A stretch of 64,000 nt of DNA from Monilinia fructicola (GCA_008692225.1 VICG01000003.1:613501-677500), one strand, 5' to 3'. Numbered from the stretch's first letter, positions 46,210-57,948 are shown. Numbers and translations are program-made. The notes: generated by a model not told the origin, from the letters alone.

Positions 46210-49045
46210 ATGTCTCATTTCCTCCACAATGCTGAATCTGCCATTGGCGGTTTTGTAAATGAAGTAGAGACAGAGTTCGAGAAGATCATAGGGATCTCGG
46301 ATGGTGAGAAACACAGCCACACTCACATCGGAGAGGTATGCCATGCACTTCATATACATGGGAATGAGAACAGATTTGGCAGTTTTGCTCCCCAAAGAAC
46401 TGGACATGATATTAAATGGCATGTTGATGGATGCGAGTACATGTGGGCTGTGTCTGTTGCCTTGGAAGAGGCACAAGAGAGTATCTGGATCCTGGATTGG
46501 TGGCTTACTCCCGAGCTCTACTTGAGAAGGCCTCCATCGGCAAACGAAGAGTACAGAATTGACCGCATGCTGTTGGCTGCTGCTGAGAGAGGAGTGAAAG
46601 TCAACATCATTGTTTACAAGGAGGTTACCAAAGTTTTGACATGTATGTTATATCTTCATTTCTGGCCACATATCACGTGTACTGACCATGACTTCAGTAT
46701 GCTCTGAGCACACCAAGAAAGCTCTCGAGGTCCATCCCAATATATCAGTGTTTCGTCATCCTGACCATGCCCCAAGTGGAATTCACGTTGAATCGGAAAT
46801 CATTACCGACTTGAAGAATTTCAGCTTGAAAGATCTTGATCTCGCGAAACTTCCTGAAGAAGGTATTAAGGCATTATATGGAGCTCGAAATGATGTTATT
46901 TTATACTGGGCACATCATGAAAAGCTTTGCCTTGTTGATAGCAAAGTTGCTTTCATGGGTGGTCTCGATTTGTGCTTTGGTAGATGGGACGTAAATCAGC
47001 ACCCAATTGCCGATGCTCACCCCAGTGATTTGGACAATATTCTCTTTCCTGGTCAGGATTTCAACAATGCGAGAGTGTATGATTTCCAAGACGTTTCAAA
47101 CTGGCAAGATAATAAGCTTGACCGTACCAAGTACTCTAGAATGGGATGGTCGGTATGTACCTTCTGGATTTTCCTGTATCGTTTTATGAGGTCTGACTTT
47201 CATTGCAGGATTTATCAATGTCATTGACAGGACCAGTCGGTAAGTTGGATTTTCTGACATAAATATATCTGCATATGTTATCATGTACATCACCTCCAGG
47301 AATCACAATGGCTAACGTTTCAAAGTCGAGGATCTCCGGGCTCATTTCGTACAAAGATGGAACTTTATTTTCAGAGAAAAGTACAACTATAATGATTCCA
47401 GATATTCGCCATTATCTTTGACTACTACTGATATCCCTGATGGATATTATAACGAAGATGGTAGCAATGTTGGGGCAACTGCAGGAGGTGCAATCTCAGA
47501 CACATTTCGACGAGCAGGTACTTTCTTTGGCGGCTTAGGAGGTAGTTCGGGAGCCAGAGATGATCAAACCGGTGTTGCCATCCAACTCGTAAGAAGTTGT
47601 ACTGAATGGAGCAATGGAGTAGCCACCGAGGTAATTCAATCGTTCAGAAACTTTGCGCAATATGCTAATCAAGATAGCACTCGATTGCCAACGCCTACAT
47701 TGAGGTCATTCGTCGGAGTGAACACTTTATATACATTGAAAATCAATTTTTCATCACAGCCTGTTCCAACGAACAACATCCAGTCGATAACAAGATCGGA
47801 GCCGCAATTGCGGAAAGAATCATTCGAGCTTATCGAAATGGCGAACAATACAAAGTTATTGTCTGTATGCCCGCTGTACCTGCTTTTGCTGGTGATCTTC
47901 ATGCAGATGACGCTTTGGGAACTCGTGCAATTATGGAATACCAATACAATTCCATCTGTCGCGGTGGCAACTCCATCATGGAGACAGTTGCTAACGCCGG
48001 TGTTCCTGATCCAAAAGAATATATTCGATTTTACAACTTGAGAAACTATGATAGACTTAATGACAACAACACGATGTCTCGCGCTGAGCAAGACAGTGGT
48101 GTCAGTTATGAAAGGGCTAGAAAGGAACATGACGATATCGTTGGAGCTGGATATGGTGGCTACGGTGAAGAGACTGGTGCTCGTGAAGGCCAAGAAAACT
48201 ACGGCTACGAACAATATCAAAAGGCTGCTTCTAGAAACAAGGAGCACGATACAGTATCAGCATGCTACATGGACAATGGACCATCCATCACCTCTATCCC
48301 ATGGCTTGGTACCCCTGAAGAAGAGCTCGACGCATTCGTCAGCGAAGAACTCTACATCCACACGAAACTTCTCATCGCCGATGACCGTGTGGTAATCTGC
48401 GGTTCCGCTAACCTTAACGACCGCTCTCAACTCGGTAACCATGACTCCGAGATCGCAATCGTGATTGAAGATTCCAATACAGTCGATTCGGTTATGAATG
48501 GCCAAGAGTTCCAAGCCGCCAAATACGCCACATCTCTCCGCCGACAACTCTTTAGAAAGCATCTCGGAATGGTCGCACCTCAAGATTGGACCAGACCCGA
48601 TGCAAACTTTATGCCCATCAACAAAGACCCTAATGATTATGACTGGGGCTCCGATTTTGATCTTGCCGTCCAGGATGTTCTTTCCCCAGAATTCAATGAT
48701 CTCTGGAATGGACGCGCAGCCACTAATACGGAAGTTTACTCTAAAGTTTTCCATGCAATTCCCGCGGATAACGTAAGGAATTGGGATGACTATCATGAAT
48801 TCTACGAGCAGTATTTTGTCTCTCCAAGTCCAAAGGATACAAAGGAGGAAGACAAGGAACCGGCCAGGTATCTTTATGGACATGTGGTCAAAGAAGAATT
48901 CCCAGGGGGTGTAGAGGAGGTTAAGGAGGAGTTGAGTAGGGTTAAGGGAATGCTGGTTGAGATGCCCTTGTTATTCATGGATGGGGTGGATTTTGCGAAA
49001 GAAGGTTTGAGCTTCAATGCTTTGACCGAGACGATTTATACATAA
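46210..49045 (+). CDS. Phospholipase D with two HKD motifs
   Basis: Phosphatidylcholine-hydrolysing phospholipase D. Five exons (46210-46642, 46698-47152, 47209-47239, 47326-47630, 47678-49045) give 863 residues. The first HKD region is WAHHEKLCLVDSKVAFMGG, with HxKxxxxD intact, followed by LDLCFGRWD. The second is ELYIHTKLLIADDRVVICGS followed by ANLNDRSQLG. Between them are RWNFIFREKY and the conserved YIENQFFI stretch. There is no N-terminal PX or PH domain before the catalytic core, and no signal peptide (MSHFLHNAESAIGG), so it is shorter than yeast Spo14 and resembles the smaller fungal PLDs. A Gly/Tyr/Glu-rich insert (GAGYGGYGEETGAREGQ) sits between the halves. Exon 3 is only 31 nt. Both catalytic halves are complete, so activity is expected. 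Confidence 0.92.
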
Positions 49046-49859
49046 AGGAAACTTTGGATAGACGTCGAGGTTGGAAACTCGCGTCCTATTTGGATATAGC
49101 ATGGATGATTCTTAGAAATCTTCTCATACTTTGAATTCTCGCAAGACTAACGCTAAGATCACGATTAGTTACAAATTTACAATAGTTAAAGAAGCACTCT
49201 TGATTGCAAAAAAACTATCTCATAACCTGTCGATTCAGCCCTAAGATCCCCAGACAACTCCAAGGCTACATAAGTTTTAAATAACTAAACGCATCAACAA
49301 ATGCCATTGAAGTACTGTCCTGGCACTGTATCTGCAACGTTCTCAACGGCTAATGCGCTAATCTTTCCACCTGAACTAGAGAAAATCTTCAACTTTTGGA
49401 AGAGTAAACTACTCCATATATCTAGTCCAATACCAGCAGTCAATACACGGCACAAAGGTCGACAAAACATCGGTAAAGATTTGTCGATCGCCATGTCCTC
49501 AGTAGGAAAGGCAAACCTACCAATTGGCAACGGTGCATCATCATCACAAGTCTTGACAGAAATCGCGACAGATACAGAGCCGCTTTGATGACATATCTAC
49601 AGATTCACCGCAATCCAGCATTCAATGCCACCGCATCTCCGCCCCAATAGTCTGAGCTTCATCATCAGCGGCGCTAATATCCTTGATATTAACTACCGGG
49701 TGCAAATTGATAATGTGGATGGATGGATGGGAGCGATTTCGCTATTCTTCCAGAGAGGAGAGGACCACCTGTGGACCTCAACTCCAAAGACAAATATTTG
49801 TCGATACCAACGTTTCGAAAGAAGCGTCTAGCAGTTGAAAAATTCGCGATGAATTGATC
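49046..49859. other. Intergenic region upstream of P450 relic
   Basis: No intact gene. Short open frames on both strands show no recognisable motif. Some of this stretch may be the decayed upstream part of the P450, but I cannot demonstrate it. Confidence 0.45.
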
Positions 49860-50090
49860 CAAGAAGATGTTTGTTGACCCGGAAGAATTTGTTCCTGGGC
49901 GCTGCTTACACAAAGACCAGCGACCGGCTCTCAGCTAGCAAGCCTTTCAGCGGTGAATTCCATACCTATCTTGCAAGACCTCTTGCGTGGGTCAAAATGC
50001 GTCCCATAGTCACTAGACTTTCGTGGACGTCTTCTTTTCCCGTCGAGGCAAAGGATGACGCGTATTGTGACGAGTTTCCTGTACCCATGA
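49860..50090 (+). pseudogene. Cytochrome P450 C-terminal relic
   Basis: A P450 heme-binding region survives in two frames. The first frame reads FVDPEEFVPGRCLHKDQRP, matching the PERF-type block before the heme loop, and then hits a TAG. The next frame reads KPFSGEFHTYLARPLAWVK followed by MRPIVTRLSW, matching the FxxGxxxCxGRxLA heme loop and the helix after it. The obligatory heme-ligand Cys is replaced by Tyr (TAT) and the following Gly is Ala, so it cannot bind heme normally. No start, N-terminus or I helix could be found upstream. A dead fragment is the only reasonable reading. Confidence 0.7.
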
Positions 50091-50164
50091 ATGTGAGAGT
50101 CAATATCAATCAGGCCTGTCTTCCAGCAAAGGGTTCTCAAGAAATTCTAGGCATATCGATATGA

Positions 50165-50859
50165 TGCGAATTAAAAATTTGCCCCAAAATATATCATAAA
50201 GAAGATTCGGATATTGGTTTTGTTGCATGATAGCAGGTAAGATTACAGACCGGTACCGCCACGCATACCATGAATAATCGTTCAAATTAGAATTGAAACT
50301 GAAAATCAAATCGCACAAGAAGAATTCTGGAAATTTGAACAAAAATATCATTGTGGTGAGAATACTTGTATCTATCAATAAAAGAAGAATGACCCTTTGC
50401 ACAGCATTAGCGCGAACTTGCCGTCCATTTCCCTCGCGCAATACCACCCACCACCGGAGTAAAAGAAAGGGCATGTAGACGATTTGTCAGCTCTAACATC
50501 TTGAAAAAGAATCACTTAGTACCTACGGCCAATTCGTTCGCTGATCTCTAATGTCCGGCGCCCTGGAGGTGGTTATCTCCGGTCCGAGATTCGGATCCGA
50601 GATTCGCGGAAGGAGGCTCATAATCAATGAATGACTTTTTCGCGTCGCGATTTTGATATCGAACTAATACTTGCCGGATACAAATATTTGAGAGTTCGCA
50701 TTGAAAAGTCAAAATCGCATTACTCACTCATCAATATCTCCTCTATTCGACTCTTCTCGACAACTTCTCTACACACCCATCACACAGCCGAAGTATCTCC
50801 AAAGCACAAACACCAACAATCTTTCGAACATCAAAAATTCACCCAGGCGCAAAGAAAAA
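50165..50859. other. Intergenic region upstream of NAD(P)-binding gene
   Basis: AT-rich, no gene. A short duplicated element, TCCGAGATTCG, occurs twice in tandem near 50584-50605. The last 150 bases are the presumed promoter and leader. Confidence 0.55.
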
Positions 50860-51659
50860 ATGCATTTCCTCCTCCTAGGTGCATCCGGTAGAACAGGGAG
50901 TCTAGTCCTTGCTGAAGCTCTCTCAAAAAGTATGTTTGAACTTGTCCCATCCCTTGCTAATTAACTCCCTTCGAAGCCAAGCACTCCCTCCCGCCGACCC
51001 CACCCACGCCCAGAAATTCCCCACGCACCCACCCACCATTCACCTCGCTAACCCTTTCCCCCACAGACCACACCGTCACGGCCCTCGCACGCAACCCCTC
51101 CTCCATCCCCTCGGCGCCCGGCCTCACCATCATCAAAGGCACCCCGACGTCCGCCGCCGACCTCAGCACGGCCTTCACCAGCGGCCCCAAAGTCGACGCC
51201 GTCCTCGTCACCCTCTCGTCCAGCCGCGCATCCGACAGCCCCTTCGCCGCGTCGACCTCCCCCCCCAATTTCCTCAAAAATGTCGTCGCCACCGTGACGC
51301 AATCCATGACGACGCACGGCGTCCGCAAAATCATCTACATGTCCGCCTTCGGCGTCGGCTCTTCGAACGGCGCCCTGTGGCTCCCGATGCGCTTGCTGAT
51401 CAATAATTCGACGATGGGCAAGGTGGGGTTTGTGGACCATGCGGATGCGGAGGAGGTTTTGAAGGGGTCGGGCGTGCAGTATGGGGTGGTGAGGAGCGCG
51501 ATGTTGAAGGAGGGGGAGAGCAAGAAGGTGGTGGAGTTTGGCGCGGATGGGAAGGGCATGGGGCATTTGCCGGGGTGTACGAGGAAGTCGGTGGCGTCGT
51601 ATATGGTGGGGTTGGCGGAGAGTGAGAAGGAGAGTAGGGTGGTGGTTATTTGTAATTAG
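50860..51659 (+). CDS. NAD(P)-binding Rossmann-fold protein (NmrA/SDR-atypical type)
   Basis: Atypical short-chain dehydrogenase of the NAD(P)H-binding (PF13460/NmrA-like) class. Two exons, 50860-50929 and 51067-51659, give 220 residues. The dinucleotide motif MHFLLLGASGRTGSLVLAEA (GxxGxxG) is at the very N-terminus, so ATG 50860 is well placed. The splice joins ALSK to NHTVTALARNPSSI. Later blocks KIIYMSAFGVGSSNGALWLP and ADAEEVLKGSGVQYGVVRSA are typical of the fold. Members range from flavin reductases to redox-sensing regulators, and nothing here fixes a substrate. Exon 2 is strongly GC-rich compared with the surrounding AT-rich DNA and with exon 1. Confidence 0.83.
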
Positions 51660-53021
51660 GAGGGCTATGGGGCACGGGGGCGGCTGTGACGGAGGTGGAA
51701 TTATCGTGAAGTTTGGGAGGGTTTAGACGGTTTAGACGGTTGTTTTTTGCTTTGTTGCTTCGAGAGAGATATCCATTATTCTAATAGTATACCGTTGCTC
51801 ACTAATGGTATAGTCCCTGAGACACTTCCAGGCTCCAGCTACCATCCTGCGACGATCTAGCGTCGGCTCGTCGATTGAATGCCCACAGTAGCATTTCCAT
51901 TGCCGTACATATAACCTTCTCTTCCTTCCCCCTCGATGATTCTATTGAAGTCACCAATGTAGTTAGCTCCTTGTTGGACGCCGCGTCTTGGAGCTGCCGA
52001 CTTGCCCATTTCCAGACATCCTATCCAATTAGTGCCAAAAGGTACCTCGTCTTCAATATCAAGGCCAAAAATGACAAGCATTAAAAACTGATAGCCCGCC
52101 ATATATTCACCACCCATAAAACTCACGATATCTCGAATATTCAAGCAACATGAGATTCTATGGTCGTGAATTCCCCCTCTGCTTCATCAAAAAAGATAGT
52201 TGCTTTGTCCTACATCATCTGGCCAGAGAATTTCACCTCCTCCGGTCCCAATGCATAGTCGCCAAATATAAACGTCACGATTGAAATTTCACTATTCCAT
52301 ACCAAAGTCTTCATATCCATGGTACAGGAGAATCTATGATAGGGATCCATATCTGGCTTGATCTTGACGCAATAGCAATAGCATCATATTAGACCCTTGC
52401 GCGCTTACTCATACCTCCACTCCCAAATTTTATTCTGATGAGAAGACATTCGAAGTGAGAGGAATAAGATGAGAGGTTCAAGTCCTTCCCAGGACAACAC
52501 TCACTGAATAGATATACTAATTGGCAATACTGATTCTTGAGTCGAAAGATATGTTTCCAACTGTGCATCTTGCAAACTGATGATAATCTCGACTCCGAAA
52601 ATCAGACCAGAATGGGAACGTGCAAAGAAGTTAACATCAAATCTAAACATACAAAAGGGCAACAGAATCTATGAGACGAGTCGTGGAGCGAGGGTTTTCC
52701 GTAATGACGAAATTGTGGAGTCTGACCATCACAAGTGAAAGGCGATGCTAGAGTGGATTGGTTGTTTAGTTGATGCGAGAATATTCTTGAAGTTGAGATA
52801 GGTTGCAAAACAGGCGTTTGATTGACGAGGCGTCGTCATCACGCTCAGATAAAGGCTCAATTTATCAACGAAGATACGCGTTCCACCCCTAACCTTCTCT
52901 ACATGGCATTGACTGGCGAGGAACAGAAAGACAGACGCGGAAATGTAAACATAGACTTTCCCAACAACGCTCTCACCGCTCACGGGATCCAACCTCCCAC
53001 CCATCATCCCACGCCCAGGCC
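51660..53021. other. Convergent intergenic region
   Basis: Between the NAD(P)-binding gene (+) and GH43 (-). It contains a possible decayed minus-strand coding stretch (51857-52400, listed separately); otherwise no gene is seen. Confidence 0.5.
51857..52400 (-). pseudogene. Possible decayed coding region, unknown family
   Basis: On the minus strand a protein-like stretch (DPYHRFSCTMDMKTLVWNS, then FGDYALGPEEVKFSGQMM) runs into a TAG and resumes in the same frame as DKATIFFDEAEGEF before a TGA. A further 60-residue block (VPFGTNWIGCLEMGKSAAP onward) ends at 51857. The stops are of the kind C-to-T change would give from CAG or CGA. I recognise no family and no splice set repairs it, so this is a weak call. 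Confidence 0.3.
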
Positions 53022-53993
53022 TCACTCAACCCTCATACCCCCCGCCTGATCATAAAAGATCTCCCGAACCTTAACACACCTCAGATGATTCTTCCCCCCA
53101 CTAAGCGAACTATCATGATAAAACAGCCACCACCTCCCCCCAAACTCCACAATACTATGATGCGTCGTCCACCCCACCACCGGCTCCAGAAGTCTACCCC
53201 GGTACACAAAGGGGCCCTGCGGGCTCTCCCCCACCGCGTAACACAAAAAATGCGTATCCCCCGTCGAATAAGAAAAATAGTATTTCCCCCGATACTTATG
53301 CATCCACGCCGCCTCAAAGAACCTCCTCTCGTGATCCTCCGCTCGAATCTTCTCTCCCGTCTGCGCATCCAAGATCGATATTTCCTGGACGGGGGAAGAG
53401 AAGGAGTGCATGTCGTCGCTCAGTTTCGCGACGCGAGGACCCAAGGCAGAGCCGCTGCGAGGCTCCATGGTCTCGTATTTCTCCCGGGTGAACACCTCGT
53501 GTTGGGAGCCCCAGCATTGGAGTTGGCCGCCCCAGATGCCTCCGAAATAGAGATAGGCTTGTCCGTCGTCGTCGACGAAACTACAGGGGTCGATGCTGTA
53601 GCTTCCCGGAAGGGGATTTTCGTCTGGGGTGAATGGACCTTCGGGGGTATCACCCACGGCAACGCCGATGCGGAAAATACCTTCTTTGTCTCGTGCGGGG
53701 AAGTAGAGGTAGTATTTTCCGTTCTTGGTGCAGGCGTCTGGGGCCCAGAGTTGTTTGGAGACCCAGGGGATGGAAGAAGCGGAGAGGACGACGCCGTGGT
53801 CGGTTACGGGGCCGGGGATGGAGGGCATCGAGAAGACGTGGTAGTCTTCCATGGCGTATTGATCGCCATTGTCGTTGTCTTGGATGTCGGTGGGAATGTC
53901 ATGTGAGGGGTAGATGTATAATGTATTATTGAAAACATTTGCCGATGGATCGGCGGTGTAGATGTGAGTGATCAGAGGTTCTCTGTCAGACAT
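53022..53993 (-). CDS. Glycoside hydrolase family 43 protein
   Basis: Five-bladed beta-propeller glycosidase of family GH43, whose members cleave xylosides, arabinofuranosides or galactans. Intronless; ATG 53993 gives 323 residues. The catalytic base Asp lies in HIYTADPSANVFNNTLYIYP. The pKa-modulating Asp is in PGSYSIDPCSFVDDDGQAYL, and the general acid Glu is in RRFFEAAWMHKYRGKYYFSY. WAPDACTKNGKYYLYFPA is the usual second-blade block. There is no signal peptide after this Met. The reading frame extends upstream through a hydrophobic stretch to an ATG at 54122, but the Met at 53993, directly before REPLITHIY, matches the family start. The enzyme therefore looks intracellular, acting on imported oligosaccharides. 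Substrate is not determinable. Confidence 0.9.
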   Translation of the reverse strand: MSDREPLITHIYTADPSANVFNNTLYIYPSHDIPTDIQDNDNGDQYAMEDYHVFSMPSIPGPVTDHGVVLSASSIPWVSKQLWAPDACTKNGKYYLYFPARDKEGIFRIGVAVGDTPEGPFTPDENPLPGSYSIDPCSFVDDDGQAYLYFGGIWGGQLQCWGSQHEVFTREKYETMEPRSGSALGPRVAKLSDDMHSFSSPVQEISILDAQTGEKIRAEDHERRFFEAAWMHKYRGKYYFSYSTGDTHFLCYAVGESPQGPFVYRGRLLEPVVGWTTHHSIVEFGGRWWLFYHDSSLSGGKNHLRCVKVREIFYDQAGGMRVE

Positions 53994-54934
53994 ATTGTAA
54001 ACTATTTGAGAAGTTTGACTTGTAATCAAAGAAATGAAGATCGAAGAGGAGTATAAGATGATATTATATGCAGTACGTGCGAGGGAAGTTATGGTGGAGG
54101 GGCATTGTCCATTTATCCACAATGTTGGTTAGCTTGGTTGCGGTTAAATAGGGGTAAATATCTTCCGAGACGATCCTTTCGTCCACTTTGATTCGTAGGC
54201 TGAATGATTTTCTTGGCAACCGGAAACCCAAGGGACATCAAGGAAATGAGAAACAAGATTGGAAGATGGGAAGAAGAGCTTGGGACGAGAGTATCAGGTG
54301 TTGTAAATGAGTTGTAGAGACTAGTTATGAATCACCCACGACTCGTGGCTTCTGATATCAAATACAAGAGAGGAATACGTATATCTCAATATGAATTGCA
54401 GTATTTAGCGCAGACATAAGACAGTAGAACAAGTAATTTCATGCCTTATATGTACACTGGTACGATGAAGCAAGCAGCGCATTGCTATGATGCCATTCAG
54501 CTGGATTCTTGAAGGTATACAGTCGCCGCCTAAATTGCATTTACACAATAAGTTAAAAGAGAGAAAAGTACACCCATCGAAGCAGAAACGTCATTATTGT
54601 CATCATAACTCGGGCACAACGTAAAATGGACTTTTCCTAAACCAGATAAAAATGTAATATCATAAGAGACCACGCTGAAGCATTTCGTAATATATCCATA
54701 AATTCATTATTAGCAACCAAATTGTCTTCCATCTCTACCCTCTTATTTATTTCTCCTGCCATAAATAAGTGTATAATAGAAAGAACTTTCCTTGCCCGTA
54801 ACCGTAGCCCGTGATATCTTTCTTCCCAAAAGTCAATTTCCTGATGCTCAAACGCCCAATTTCAGAAAAATTGCTCAGTTCAATCCCCAATTGCCTATCC
54901 CTATCCTTTCCATATAGTCCACAAAACCCAATAA
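53994..54934. other. Intergenic region between GH43 and MINDY genes
   Basis: Upstream of GH43 and downstream of the deubiquitinase gene, both minus strand. AT-rich, no supportable gene. Confidence 0.6.
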
Positions 54935-57848
54935 TCACATAACAATACAATCCTTTTGCCGCTCCGGTTGTTGTGGAGTTGGTAGCCCTTGGTTTTGGTT
55001 TGGAATTCTGCGTCCAGGAACCTGATCAATTAGTGGCTGAACCCTTCCAGGGCCACCAGACGAACTAGTATTTCTTCGACCCGTAAAATTAACCGGGGTA
55101 CTTTGTTGGCTATTTGGTGTTGCTGTGTAAGTGCTTGTTCCCTGGCTTGGATCTGTGTTTGGATAGGCAGGATGATCATTTGCAGGTTCGTAAGCTGGTT
55201 CAGTGGCAGCTTGCTCATATGAAGGGGGTGGTACATCGATGCCTGCTTCGGGATCAACGGGTGGAGGAGCAGCATTGCTGTTACGAGGAGGAATTGCAGG
55301 ACGACTTTGAGTAATATTACGACCACGAGTGGAGCCCCGAGGAAGAATATTGGCGCCCCGAGCACTACCAGTACTCACAACGCGCCCGTTGCCACCATTC
55401 CCGTTATTACCACGCCCATTACTGCCGCGACCGTTACCGCCACGCCCGCTGCCACCACGCCCGCTATTATTGTGATTATTGCCCTGTTGCTCAATGTACT
55501 GTTGTGACAGTTCCAATTCTCTTCGTCTTTGGGCGGTTTCAGTTCGGTGGCGTTCGTCCTCTTCTTCTTGCAATTGCATCGCTAAAGCAAGATCGTGATC
55601 TTCCTGTTCTGTATTTGTCATTTGATCGTGATTCTCTGACTCTCTCTGGCTCTCTGATGGTCCATGATGTGAAGGTACACTCCGGTTGTTATTTCTACGG
55701 CCAGTAACCGTGGTCCAGTCTCCTTCTTCATCTTCCCGGTGTGTGGTGGATGCTCCACCAACTAAACGAAAATCGCCCGAGTAAAACTCGGCCCTTTCTC
55801 CATTTACATCGATAAGGCTTTCAAACACAACTTCTTCGTGTCCTGCATAGCCAGAATCTGTCACGAGTTGCAATAGTTGAAGGGTTGTTGGATGTCGGAA
55901 AATTGTAGAAAAATGATCATTTCGAAATAATATGGCCACCGAACCTGGACTGATAGAATTAGTTATGAGATCCAAGCCATGAGCTGTAAGCTGAGTCGCC
56001 GCGGAAACGAAGAAGGCTTTGATCGTCGCAATATCCTCTAGTATACCCTGTTCTTGAAAACTTAGACCCTCGGTAGCCAGCTTATCCTCTAATACTTCTT
56101 CGTGAAACATCAAATTCTGGGCATCTTCATATGACCTGGCAGATCTCTTAAGTGCCATGTAAGCAGGTGATTCCTCCTCAGGTAGCCAGCCATGAATCAA
56201 GGGTATCGAGAAAGTGCCATACAATTTCATCTCGCGTGTTTCTTCAAATGTACCTGGGACTGAGCCTTCGCGTTGTGCAGGATGAATATGTGACATTGAG
56301 TTTCGAGGATCATTTGCTGACTGTGTAGGGACTGTGGGAAAAAAGAGGGGATTCACGTTCATTCCAGTATGAAGGGCTAGGAGAAAGGAATATAGATCGC
56401 TAACATCTGGAAGATCCTGGGCTGCATCTCCACGTCTTCCAGACATTAGTTCATCAAACACGGCATCAAGCAGTAAACCAAGACTGACTTGCTCTCGTGA
56501 CCGAAGTGTCTCAACCAAGGAAGTCTCCAAGCCGGCAGGCGTTGATAAAATTAGAGCATTTACAAGTGCTAGCAGAGGACAAGGCCCATTAGCATTCTGT
56601 ACCAGAATAGGCGAGACTCTGGGGTTATGTTGGGCGTTGACGTCATGCCATGATATTTTTTTGATCTCATACGTCTCTTTCTTATGTCTTTGCGCGGATG
56701 CTGGTGTACCAGGTGTCGCGATTGAAGATGTGCTTCTGTTCGTCGCATCTACGATTGGCCGTGGGGGTTGAAGAGGAGAAAGAGGCGGCCGTTCTTGAAC
56801 GTTTCGCGGTGGAAGTGCTGGAGGGTCTTCTTCGGGGGTTGACCTAGAAATCTCCACGCCATCTATTCCAATCACTCCACTCTGCTGAACGTTTTCTGGT
56901 ATAACTTCATGATCAATCAAGTTCCACCCTTCGGCAGAAGGGCTTGGGTATTGAGCATGTTCCAAGAGCGGAATTGGAATTGTTTGAGCTTGACTAGATC
57001 TTTGATCATGAGCACGATCCCACGCATGCTGGTCTTCTAATATCTCATGCGCTTCGTGTGTAGGTAATGATGATTTCTTGGGGCTAGCCAGTATTTTCTC
57101 TTCGCTTTCCCCTTCGTCGTAACCATCTTCATCCCATGCGGGCGATTCGGGTTCATCAACATCTACCAAGACGGGCTGTCGCGATTTCTCGGGTAAATCT
57201 GTAGGAGTAATGGCTTTTTGAGGATTTGCGCTTGACCAGGCTTCGTTTCCTGAATCTTCCCGTTGAAAATTGAACGTTTGTGTTGACTGCTTTTCATTCA
57301 AAAGTGGTTGCCAAGGGTTTGTATTCTGCTCAGAAACTTCCATGTTTGAAAATTGTTGGGTTACTATACCATAGATCAGTACTGAGTATAAATTACAGAT
57401 GCATTAACAAACCTTGAGATACTGGGGGAGGGGGTGGTGAACAATCTGGGCGGACGGGGTTCTCTGTAAGCTCATTCCAGATATCCGCACTACTTTCTTT
57501 TCCATCAGAAACTGCACTTTGTGAAATCTGTGATTGTTTCCTCCTCAAGAATGGATTCGTGGTCGAGAGATTAGGTTTCAACATATCCTGAGAAGGCCGA
57601 GGAGTAATTCTTGATGGACCAACTTTGAGACTGTCTGGAAGGCTACCAAGTTTATTAGAGTGAGAATCTCCCCCCTCTTTCCAAATATTGGAGCCTGAAT
57701 GGTTTGCAGAGAACATCGCATTGCTACTATCTTCAACGCGAAAACTAGATTGTGGATTCGTAGCTCCTGGGGCGATGGGGTATGGCGGCGAAGAGGGGTT
57801 GTTGGAGGGATTTGTATATTGAGGGACGGGTTTTCGGGTCACCGTCAT
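54935..57848 (-). CDS. MINDY family deubiquitinase with C-terminal CAAX box
   Basis: Cysteine deubiquitinase of the MINDY (FAM63) family, selective for K48-linked ubiquitin chains; yeast Miy1 is a relative. Exons 57413-57848 and 54935-57363 give 954 residues. The first 400 or so are disordered and Pro/Ser-rich. The catalytic domain starts near TYEIKKISWHDVN. The nucleophile Cys is in ILVQNANGPCPLLALVNALI and the catalytic His in FRNDHFSTIFRH. A Glu/Arg-rich region (LALAMQLQEEEDERHR, resembling a ubiquitin-interacting motif) follows. Next come a Gly/Asn/Arg-rich tract (NNNSGRGGSGRGGNGRG-like), a Pro-rich stretch and the terminal QKDCIVM. CIVM is a CAAX box with a terminal Met, so farnesylation and membrane attachment are predicted. 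Far longer than the catalytic core, mostly from low-complexity flanks. Confidence 0.9.
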
Positions 57849-57948
57849 GATTGATTGATTGATTGATTGATTGATGAATTGGTGAATTGGTGAATTGGTG
57901 AATTGGTGAATTGGTGAATTGATGAATTGATGAATTGATGAATTGATT
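57849..57948. repeat. (GATT)n then (GAATTGGT)n minisatellite
   Basis: About 100 bases directly abutting the MINDY start codon: GATT tetramers, then seven GAATTGGT/GAATTGAT octamers. It must lie in the 5' leader or core promoter of that minus-strand gene. Confidence 0.92.

Noticed and set aside
40142..50090. Possible secondary-metabolite cluster (reductase, GMC, P450 relic, SDR-like gene)
   Set aside because: No PKS, NRPS, terpene synthase or prenyltransferase, no cluster regulator or transporter. PLD sits in the middle. Proximity alone is not enough.
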